In this document: in pieces, positions 49,936 through 61,900 of the stretch
Numbering within the stretch: the first letter of the stretch is position 1
How the letters are laid out: each line of letters begins with the position of its first letter
Assembly (NCBI GenBank): GCA_030142905.1
Contig: JASJOG010000254.1
Span: 124,001 to 188,000, forward strand
Source of the DNA: Heliopora coerulea
Taxonomy: Eukaryota; Cnidaria; Anthozoa; Scleralcyonacea; Helioporidae
Direction of reading: 5' to 3'
Length of the DNA: 64,000 nt
Made by a program: the position numbers and the translations under genes
Notes under the pieces: model-generated
Told to the model about the DNA's origin: nothing
The model's input: only the letters and a program-made list of their open reading frames with translations
Databases searched by the model: none

Positions 49936-52900
49936 TATGTATATATATATAAATGCGTATGTATATATATGAACACATACAAGGACACGTCTGTATATTT
50001 CTTAATTCAATAAAAAAAAGTTCAAAATTGACATAAACTAGCAATGACCCTTGAAACTAGAAACATAAAAGCCTACAACACTAGGACCCTGAGGACAAAA
50101 CGAATTTAACTTAAATGACTGAAAACATTTCCTTCTACACCCACATAGCCCCCACCATAGTAATGAACACATAAATGCTCGCTGTCATTTCTCGTTTCTT
50201 TTTCCATATCGTGCAAGTGATCTCTTAAAACGATTAAACTTAACCTTAGAAGCGTTTAAATAGTAGTTCCAAATACCATGCCTAGTGAACGTCTTGCACT
50301 GAAGAAGGTAAACCATTCTCAACAAACCGCAATGACCCTGATTGTTTATATTACATCAATCATTTGAAAAAGGGTAAGGCTCAGTTTTTCAATTTTAAGT
50401 TAGTTTAAAGGTAAAAATCAATTTTTAAAAAATGTATGTATTTTACCAAGTGTCTGGTATTACTTGTACACCAAATTCATAGAATAAAACAAAACAAAGG
50501 AGTAAATTTGCAAAATTTGTACAAGACAGTCTAGTTAATACTATTGACTTTTTTAACGAATTATTGTTCTTAACAACAACAAAGACTGGGACGAAGTTGG
50601 TCTCTTCAAAACTACGATAAATCTTTCGGCTGTTGTTCTCAGCTTTTGATAATTAACTCCTAGTTATCCTATGTTAAGCTTCTGAGCAACCCTGTCGATG
50701 TTTCTTTTGTACATAAGTAAATGCTCATATGAACTGTCTTCTCCATTGATTCTTGCACTCATGTCTCGGGCCTGAACATAGAACTCGTGTGCTTCTTTGA
50801 AGTTCTCTGCTTTCTCATTAACTAAGCCAAAGTTGTTGAGTGACCTTGCCACAGAATTGTTGTCTTTGTCTCCATGTATTCTTTTCCTTATTTCATAAGT
50901 CCTACAGTGGAGAGCCCAAGCTTTGTCAAGATCACCTAACTCTATAACTGAATTCGCTAAATTATTTAATAAGCTGGCCTCACCCTGCGGCGTTTGATCG
51001 TATTTTGAACGACTGTAAAACAACTGCAGTGCTTTCTCATAGGCTATTGCTGATTCTTGAAATTTCCTCAAGTTATAATACATCAGGCCTTGGTCAAAAT
51101 ATAGTGAGTGGTGACGATAATCTACACTGTATTCCTGTACCAGAATTTCAACGATATTCAGTGCGTGTCGGTTATGATGAAAAAAAATTGAAACATCATC
51201 ATATGTTGATGACATACGAAGTTTCTTATAAAGTGCACTCATGTTAGAATGTGCATCTGCTAAATCCTGTAGACAAGCAACTCTTTCCAGTCTAGTTGAA
51301 GTTTGATCAAGAGCAAAATTTCGGATTTCTAAAGCTTTTCTTAAATAAGGCAGAGCATTCTTATTTTGTCCTAAGCCCGCCAGGCCACAACCATAATTTA
51401 AATTGCTGTCTCCAACAGCCTTCAGGTTGTCAAATGATGGCTCGTCTTTGTATACCTTATCATTAATATCCAATGCCATTTTGTGGTATTTAGCTGCTTC
51501 TGTTACATTTTCAAGGAAAAACATGGCATTCCCCAACATTTTGCAAACTTCTGCGAGGCTTCTGTCCTTATCTTTATTTATTGTTGACTGCAACTTTTGT
51601 GCAAGCAAATCTTCTAGAGTTTCCTTCGCTTTGTAGTACTGTCGGAATTGAAAGTACATTTGGGCTTTAATTTTAGGACTGTCGTCATAAAGAGCAGAAC
51701 TATTTAAATATAGTAAATTTCTCGATTCAGACACTTCCTTGATGGCATCTTCTAAAGGAACAACCGTAAAAAAATACCTCAGAAGTAACAGTTCCAAAGT
51801 CACTGGGGTTTCCACATCTCTACCTGCCACCAGATTCCAAAAACCATTGAAATATTCACTTTGACTCTGATTATCTAAATAAGCTCTTAATCTCAGCTCT
51901 AAGGCGATACTTAAAGCTGTTCTTAAATTATGAGCTCCGTCGACAGAAAGGTAACTGTTTGACTCGAGTTCGTTTATAGTTACCCAAGAAGAAGGCTCTT
52001 CAATATTGTAGTACGAGCCCAAATATTCCAAAATTAGACTGGGAAACCTGTAAAAGTCTCTCTTCACAATATAGTTCCCACCTGAGTGCCTGATATAGTT
52101 AGGAAGTGAAGTGCGATATTGGCTTCCTACTTCAACCAGCTCTTGTAGAATTCTTTGTTTACGAAGAGAGGCGTTGCAGTTGCACACAGGTGTACCTGTG
52201 CAGTGAGGACTAGAATTACTTGACTGAACACCTTCGTTTGCAATAGTGTATTCTCTTTTACAATGAACATAGTCTTCAAAGAGGGACGGTTCACCACAAA
52301 TTAATACACAGTTGGAAAGCACATCGGCTAGGCGATAACCTTCTTGCCTGACAGACGTCTCACTAAGCAGGCCGGCCATATTCTGCGGTGTATTGATCAG
52401 TGGCTGTACCCACGGCTTCCTTACTGTCTTGTCTCGGCCTGTTGGCACTTTACTTGCCCATGGCATGGCTCCATCGAAGGAGAAACCTCTGCACCCTTTA
52501 TCAAAAAACCAGTCGTCTTCACCGCTATCTGAATAGTAATTATTGAGCGACTGGATCCCCAGGCTCGGCAGGATAGTTTCACCTAATTCCACAACTTTCA
52601 AGTGAAAGAAATTTGTGAGATGGGTAAAATACTGGAGGGCATCTTCCGTGTCCTTTTCAACAAGGATACAAAATTCTAAATCAGAGTAGGGAGTGCTTTC
52701 TTCCCTGGCTGTTGAACCAAGTCCTAGTACTGCATACCGGCAACAAGGACTTGACATAACTTCAACGCAATCATTTATCATACTTTTTACTAACTCTTTC
52801 ATCGAAACGGCTATTTCAGCATACATCCGTTGTATCGCTTGTACTCTTTCTTTCTCGTTACCAATGTGCCTCCTCCCTGGATCTAGAGCGGGTAACGTGT

Positions 52901-55900
52901 CTAACTCACGAATTTTCAGTGTACAAGTTTGTCGGATCTGACGAAGAGTTTCCTTATAATGTTCTAGTTTTTGATAGTCATTGGATTCCAAGTCCTGGGA
53001 AGCTTGAAGTATTTCGTTCATAAACATAACGTGAACCATCTGTATCTCGGCTAGTAGGTGATCAATTTCGGTATTTATACCAGCTCTCGAATTCGGTTGG
53101 TTCTTGTTGTATTCTTGTAACCGAGTCAAGGCAGCGTTAAATAGCCCTGTTGCCTTAACAAGGTCTTCGCCAGTTCTGTTAATGTATCCGCGTTCTTTGT
53201 ATACGAAGCCCAATCCTTTGAGAGCCATTGCTACTTCGAGAAGCTTTCCTTCTCGATTGTATACTTGCCGTAAAGCGCTAGCAAAAGTCCGTTCGGCATC
53301 ATCAAGTTTATTTCTTTGTAGATAACCATTAGCACAGTTGAGGAATCGCTCGTACAATTTCTCAGTCCGTTTCTCCATAGAACAACCGTGTTAGTACAGT
53401 CCCTGTTATTAAATATTTTTGTTATTAACAAGGTTTCAGCACCACCTAAAACCGTGTCAGTGACTTGTTTCGTAAGGAAACGTTTAAAGTTGGACGGTAG
53501 TGATCACTTATTCCAGAACGAACGCTAAATGACTTAATGAGCTATTTTTGGAAATATTACGAACTATACATTCTTTGGCTGACATTTGGTTATGCTTGTT
53601 GCCATTCAATTCTCGCAATGTTTTGTCCAACATTTGTTCACGCACAATACGACGAAGGTAACCAACCAAGTGAATTATCCCATGTTGTGAGTTGGTTAAC
53701 GAACGTAAACAAAGCTTAGGCAATTTTGACTATGCCTTCACTCTCTGTCAAAACAAAGTCCTATTCTAAGAAACGCAACTATTTTTCAAAAGTCTATCTT
53801 CCCAATCGTTCATTTTGTCATAACGCGTTAACAAAACTACGTTCGCTGTCTTGAAGTTTATTTCTTTCAAGATAACGTTAGTGCAATTTCTCAGTTCTTT
53901 AGTCCAGTGATAATAATAAAATCGCTACTAAACAACCTTTCGCGATCATCTTCCAACCGTGTCAGCCAGTGATCTGTTTCAACAGGAAACACGTAAAGGT
54001 GAACGGTCAACTTGGTTAGTTGTATAAGGAATGCTAACTGACTTTATCAGTTATGTTAAGAGATTTTATAAAACATACATTCGTCGCAAGTTGTTTCCAA
54101 GCTCTTTCCCAAAGAACCTCAATCCTCTGAAAGCCGCTGCTATTTTGAAAGATTTTCCTTTCCAATCCCTTACTTATGGTAATGCGTTGGCAAAATGTGG
54201 TTCGGTTATTGAATAATCATTTCTTTCATGATAACCATTAGCTTTGTTGACGCTTCTCCATAGTAATGTACTCATCGTTAACTCTTTTTCAACAGTTTCC
54301 GTACTACATTGAAACCTTGTCGGCGAGCAGTTTCCGAAGGGAATGTAAGAAGGTGACGGCAATAAGATATTTTGGGAAATTTTATGAATTGTGAATATCT
54401 CAGTAAACACGAAAATTTAAAGCAGGGTCAGGGTGACCTTGGGAAGAAAGTCACCAGCAAGCTATGGTGATACTTGACAGAGAGAATTTTTGCCTTCTTA
54501 TTCGCGCCTGTCTGCCTGTCTGCCTGTCTGTCTGCCTGTCTGCCTGTCTGCCTGTCTGCCTGTCTGCCTGTCTGTCTGCCTGTCTGTCTGTCTGTCTGCC
54601 TGTCTGTCTGCCTGCCTGCCTGCCTGCCTGCCTGCCTATCAGTCGATCTGTTTCTTTCTTTCGACCATTCGACCACGCCAGGCTGTACGGACGAGATAGA
54701 ACATCCACCTGAGGGAGGTCAACGAAGGTCACTTAGCTATCCGGCAAAATTTTCTTACAAACCCTACGGTAAAAAATTGGGCAAATATGGTGACCCTCCT
54801 ACAGAGGACAACTTTCCCCCATAAAACTACGCCGTAATACATAGCAACTTTACATAGGGAACGACAAGAACGACTTAAATTTTTGTGGTCATCGTTAGTT
54901 TTCTCTACCGAAAGTCCTGGGGGCCCTTACGCTTTCCGCTGGCCGAGAGAACAACGGGAACAATCACAAAAAAGTATAAGAGAAAGGAAAGGTTTCAAAC
55001 GACGTTATGTTCACTTATACGCATTTTAAAACAAAGGTATTTCGTCGCAATTTTTGTTGCTATATGGTCCAATCGAGTCCCTAAAATACTTAAGAATCCA
55101 TCTCACAATTTAGGATATTTAATGGTTAATGAATTTAGAATTGCAAACGTCAAAAAGAAGAAACAGAACACCAAAGTCAACATGTAGAAGATTACCTTAG
55201 CAATGACGGTATGGCTCCTTTTGACTTATTTTCACAATGTTTATAATAATTATAGTAAGATAAAAAAAAAAAGTAACAGCAAAAAGAGATAGTCACTGGA
55301 CGTCAAGACTTAGAAAAGTATCTCAACAGAATCTGAGGCTTCACGGCCACTCAGACCAAAACGTTGTCATGAGTTTTGGGGGAGAGATACGTACTACCAT
55401 TATTCGTTTGCGTCTTAAATCAATCAATGAAGTCAACTTCACAATAAAACTTACATTAAGTAAGTCTGGGTAGGCGGCATCAAGCATCATTAGATCAGTT
55501 AGAAAAGTTCCCAGATACGGCACAGTACCGCTAATTTGGCCCTAGAAGTACAAATAAGCACAAAATCAGCCTAATTTCCAACAGGAGTCTGACTAAATTA
55601 TTATCAAACATAATTTTCGGGCGTTGCTAAGTTATCAGAAACTCTAAAATACACACACTGCTTGAACTAAAAATATCATCGCGTTTCCTTGAACAAGCTT
55701 CGGCGTTTAAGACGTTGAGGAATGCTTTAGACAACTTTGTCAAGAGTCAAGGACTTTCTAAGTATAAGTCAATGCATCATAACTCTTACATTGGACACGG
55801 CTGTCGCTTTATTTTTTAGCGCACAAAATGTAACCCCACACCTAAAACTAAATGTAATCCTAAACCTAGCCCTAAACCAAAACTTATTACAAAAAAAATG

Positions 55901-58900
55901 TGTGCAGGATATAACGTGAAACAACGCTATGACATGACTTGAACAATGTATTTATTACAAGAATGATTATAATACATTTCTGAACTACCTATTTACTCTG
56001 TTTTATGATATCGTCACTGAGGATGTAGATGTAACAATCAATCGGTGGTCTCGTCATTAGAAACATCTCATTCATCAAATTATTTCGTCGTCTTGTTCGC
56101 GTTTTCATGGCACTCTTTTCCTACTATACTAAAGATTTCCGCCTGGTTCTTCGACGGTAACCCGAAACCTAACCCTACCAATACCCCAGATCCAACTTCT
56201 ATTAATGGGCGAGCAAAATATGAAGATAAGAGCCTGGACAGGGTGAATGCTCAGAGAACGTGATACTTTGGGATCTCGAGTGAGACATTTGGTAGGTTCA
56301 TTTCTCTAACGTTTAGAACAAAGAATTACGACTTACATTGCATGGTATTTTTTGAGTCTGTTTCCTACTTATGGACGATTTCTTGCTGATGTCAGCTGTC
56401 TTAGCAGTGCCTTCCTACAAAATTAAGCGGATCGAAGTCACATACTAAATATCCAAACAATATGGACACCTTGGTGGAAAGAAAGCCATCTTGTGTGGCC
56501 TTGTATGTTTGCAAGCCACAGTCTAGGGAACCTGGAAAGTGGGTAAAATACATCTACAAAATACAAAATGACCAATTAAGGTCTGGCATCCTTTCTTGCC
56601 AAATGCACGTTGCCGAGTCAAAATACCAAGTGGTATTTGTTTTTCTATCGAATGTGACACTTAATATACGATGACGGCTGAAAATAATAATCGTAGCAAG
56701 AATGTCAATGCCCAGTACAACACGCAAATCCAACCCATAACAAGAAGGCATAATATTGAATCAATCAAATTTGACGCTTCGTCGCTTACATCGGAAACAT
56801 CAAATATGTCCTTCTTATTACGCGTGTTATTCATGTGTTGTGCAGGGAACTGATATTTTTGCTAACTGTACCAGTATTTAAAATTAATGTATGCCCCATC
56901 AAAACAGATAAATTGCACCACAAACTGCATATTTAAAAACAAAAAAATGTGGAGTTTTAGTTCCCATGCAACAGACAGCTGCAGTTGGTTTCCTAAAAGA
57001 TCTGGTTCCAAGATATCGCGACAGCAAGTTATCCCCTATTCCATGTCCACATCCGCATGTATGGAAACATCTCTGTTATTTCTGAAACCGTGGACACACG
57101 GTGTAGCATTGGATGCAATGTCGTTGCAATCACCACACATGGTGGAACTATACAAGGTTCAAAAACTGTTCCAAATTCCTTAGTCGTTACTGTGTGAATA
57201 ATTTACACAAAGGTGTCAAAAGGAGTAAAGGCCTAAAGGAACGAAGGAAGCAATACACAAACAAAGCTTTCTAAAACTTGTCAAAACTAACCCTTTTCAA
57301 AATTTCTCGGCTGCTTTGCTGGTTCCCTTCCTCGGATACTAACTTTGACAGCTCCTCAAACGACAGAAGATGTTGTCTAAAGAAGTTAACAGTCTTGTCG
57401 TTTAGAACAGTGTTTAAGTACGGCTTGTAAGACAACATATAAGACTTTATACCATTATATATCACTAGTTTATATTAATGCTGATCTGTCTTTACCTTGA
57501 AACAGAAGACCACGTTTTTCTGAGTCGATGTATGGACGCAGACTGTAAGGCCGACATAATTGCTTTAAGGGACGAAAAGTTCTTGAGATCTCTACATTCC
57601 TAGGAGAGATTTTTGATATTCAATAATTAAATAAGCACATGTACCCAGAGAATACAATATAAATATCAACGGCATGACCAGCGTAAAACAAGAGGGGCGG
57701 GGTCTTATGTGGGCTCATGTTGGTCAAAGACACAGATTCTGCAAAGGGTGGAAAAATGCTTAGTCTTACACTCTTTAATTTTCGCCAGAGAGGTTTATGG
57801 CTACTTTCAGACGGATGTAGGACTCTACTGTCTCAAGGAAGACTACAGTTTTCCCCACCTGGACGTATTCTCTTCATACTTGAGCAAATCTAGTTGAACG
57901 TATTTTAGCTAAGTGGAGGTTCGGATCCCCCATTCCCCCGTGGCCTCGTCACTGATAAATATCAGAATATTTTCAACTGAGGGAGAAAAACCTGATGATT
58001 AACAGGACAGCACAGCACAGCACAGCACAGCACAGCACAGCACAGGACAGCACAGAACAGGGCAGGACAGGACAGAACAGGACAACTTAATTTATCCACA
58101 TTAAAATCATCAGTAGGAGGACAAAATTACTTATATGTAAGTCACATTAAACGAATAAACTAACAAGGAACATAATGTACTGCTTTATGTAGGTGTGTTT
58201 CATGTAGTTCAAAATGAGTTGTAAAGAACTCGAAGTACAGTAATTCTATTTAAACCAGTCTCGAATCTTGTGTTTTCAAAATGACGCTAATTTTCGGATT
58301 ATGTTTTATTTAACGTTTTTCCAAATTACCAGCTGGATGTGGTTTCTCTATTTCATAGATCTGACATAAATTCGAAGCAGATGTTGAAATATAACTCGTC
58401 ACCTAAATAAAATTAATTATTGTACAAGGAGTAGTGTGGTTTGTCTTATGTGCAGAGGCTTTAGAGCAAAATATAAAAAAAATGTCAAATCAAAAACCTT
58501 TTATTTTAGTCTAATTGAATTCTTTAAGTCTATCTCAAGACTCCACTCTATCCCACTCCCAAGCTTTACACTACATTCTACTGCATATTCCATGCTATTA
58601 CCAACCCAGTCACATCACATCAATTCTATCCCATCATATCTTATTACAGTGTATAATCCTATTCCATTCTTTCCTACCCTATCTGATCTAATTTTATCCA
58701 CCCCTATCTATTCCCATCCCATCCTATCCAATTCAATTCTGTCCTATCCTATCCTTTCCCATCCTATCCCATCCCATCCCATCCCATCCTGTACCTTTTC
58801 ATCCAATCCTAGTCTACTCCACAATATCAAGTTTTTCCCTTAAATTATGAGATCAAAAATTCTGACAACAAACATAGCTGAGTTGTTTCTCACCTGGGCA

Positions 58901-61900
58901 ATTTCAATCCATGCCTCAATTCTTTTAGCTCTCCCTACCAAATCAGGACTTCCCTTTGAGCCACCAACCAAAATGGTCGATGTTACCCTGTGAGACACAG
59001 CATTGAACTGGTTTACTGTCGCTTTCACACTTGTTGCTTTGACACTGTTTTCATTCTTGTCACGTCGTGACCAGATACAACCAATGCAATGTTGAGGAAT
59101 GACAGACTTAAAAAGCTCCTGGATAGAGAAAAGAAATGTTTTGATGGGTATGTTTTTCAAATAGAACAGCATTTAACACAGCTACTTGCCCCTGGTTTCA
59201 AACCATTGCTGTTTGTGCAAATGTCCACATAGTGTTGGCAATTGCCCATAATTTTTAAAATAAATTATAAATTTTTAAAGTAATGTGATGAATAGCTACA
59301 TCAAAAACTGCAGCTGCCAAAACAGCAACAGCTGCTGCAGTTCCTATACCTTTGCATCACACGAGAAAACATGTCATGCAAAGGTACAGGAACTGTAAAA
59401 CCAACGTGTCATTTCTATATGAGGTTGTTTCTTAGTACTTACTGCATCTATCAATGTCAATTGCTCAGCAATTTCGATAGGTCTATAGTCCATGAGCCTA
59501 GATGATTCTCCAGAAAATGTATTTTTACAGCTATCAATGGAGTCTTTATTACATAATGATGGTGTGAGCTCTGTAATGATAAGAAATGGAACATCAGGTT
59601 GTTTTCATCACCAGTATCATCATAACCATCTTCATCTTCATAATGTTTACACAAAGACTATCTATGAAGTAAAACATTGTAATGAAACTATGGCTGTACT
59701 TTTCCAAGTTTTCCAGAGAACAAAGTTTGTCTAGTTATTTTAAGAGGACAAAAAATAGAATAGCCTTTAAACTTAATTCTAAAGAAACAATTTCCTAACA
59801 GTCACACATAGAATGTGGTATAGCACCTTTCAGTGAACATGTACTATCTACAATATACTGTAGTATAGTACAACTAATCCCTTAGACTTCTTCCAAGCCA
59901 TATGTCATCCCATTTTCATTCTGAACACAATCTGAACATGCAAGTAACCTTACATAAATACACTTACCAGCAGTATCAGCTGAATTTGACACAACCTCCA
60001 GTATCTGTTGTATCTTTTTCAGGAGCTCAATTCCACAATTTTCTTTTACTTCATTTACTGCAAATGTTTGTATTTGCTTGAGTAACTCAGAGTTTGCACC
60101 TTTCTTGAAATCATCAGGAAAGTGTTCCAGCCACACAAGTAGGACCTTGATTGTTCTCCTAGAATTAATAGTGATCAGAATAAAATAAGCTCTTCAGACC
60201 AAGCTTAAAGCATCGGTATTTTGATGCTTACAAAAATAATTCTACTGCCTCACAAGAAATTGCTTTAACACAGAGGGTAGAATTTTTTCAAAGCATGAAA
60301 TGTTTAGGTGCAAAATGCATATCCATGGGCAATCCAAAATGTTTGTTGACAAACAGAATGAGTAAATTTGATAATGCACCCATATGCATACAAATGGCTG
60401 GTCAAATATGTCAAACCATGAAACACAGAAGAAATTCCTGGGTCCCTGAATAGAACAAAGACATTTCAAAATGTCCACTGCTTTCTAGACTCTGTCATTC
60501 ATGATGCAATCTCTGGCAAAAATGCATTGTTCTGAACATTTCATATATGCTGGATGGTTTTTGGGACAATTTTTCCAATGAGCTCAAAATCTTTTAACAA
60601 TTTGTTTAAATCTGCAATTTTGTACAACATAAACAAACTGTAATAGTAAGAAATGGCAGTGTTAGTTATTGTTAACTACAATGCAGTAACCTATACTTTT
60701 GAAAAATGCAGTATATGCATGAATCTGTTAATGAGAACAACAGTAAAATTTTATTGTCTTTGTCACAAATACCTCTTAACGTTTTCAAATTCCTGAGCTG
60801 ATTGTACTTTCTTAACATTCCTGAACCTGCAACACAAGGTAGTTTCTGCATTATCCCCCACTATACTACAATTTCACAAAAACATTCAGATGAAATAAAC
60901 CACTTGGGACTTTCACCATTGTATAAGAGGGTTTTCAGAGATGGGCTAAAGATAAGCTCAAACTACTGTGACAGAAACATAAAAGGCTAGAAGTTTGACG
61001 GGTTCCCAAAACTAAAACCAGAAAATCCTGATGTTTCAAGCAATGGCTCTAATTTTAACAGAGTGAAACATGAAACAAAATAGAAACAAGGTGAGGCTTC
61101 TATTTCTCAAAGTCATATGACAATAAAAACATCTAATCAAATGCAAAAATCAATCACAAAGTGAGTAATGGAATTTTCACCTCATCAGTGAGACTATTAT
61201 GCCCAAACATAATCCAAATCCGATCCATACCCAAGAATATGAAAGATGGCATTTGATGTGTACACTAATTTTTGGCAAGAAATCACATAATTTTGGATCA
61301 TATTTAATGCCTGACAGCAAGTGTCTCAAATTTGGGATGTCTTTTATATACTAATCAAAATCTTGCATCTTAGACACATGCTGTATAAACACCTCCATCA
61401 CCACAACAAAAAGGGAAGAAACTAGTTACTTTTTTTAATCTTTGATGTTTAGGAAACATGAGAGCTTGGATATATTGAAGTAGATGAACGATCTTCAAGC
61501 TCGATACTCAGAAAATGATATCTGAGCCCCAGACGGGGATCGAACCCGCAACCTTCTGATGGTTAGAGCGTCTAACCGGTCATCAGAAGGTTGCGGGTTC
61601 GATCCCTGTCTGGGGCTCAGATATCATTTTCTGAGTATCGAGCTTGAAGATCGTTCATCTACTTTTTTTAATCTTAAGAACCACCTACCTCTCCAACAGT
61701 AAAGCAACAACTTCATCAGCAGAAGAAAATGTTTGGTACGTGGTAAGGAAAGCAATTAGGTATCCTGGGTCAACTTCATCAATGCATTCATTTGCTGGTG
61801 TCAAATGTTCTACTAATTTAGCTAAAGATCCTGCTTTGATTGTCCGATGCTTTTGAGTCTCCCATTCCAAATGTGAGACATATTCATCATAAGGTAGTTT

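Noticed and set aside
54451..54824. Cys/Leu/Pro-rich and Arg/Gln/Asp-rich frames
   Set aside because: They are translations of the CCTG/TCTG microsatellite on both strands.
55835..55880. CCTAAA/CCCTAAA-like words suggesting an interstitial telomere tract
   Set aside because: Units are irregular and few; similar words occur by chance near 3590 and 56165. Not a real array.
56887..57183. Plus-strand 98-aa open frame in an RGL intron
   Set aside because: No recognisable motif and no paired splice sites; it overlaps intron sequence of a well-supported minus-strand gene.
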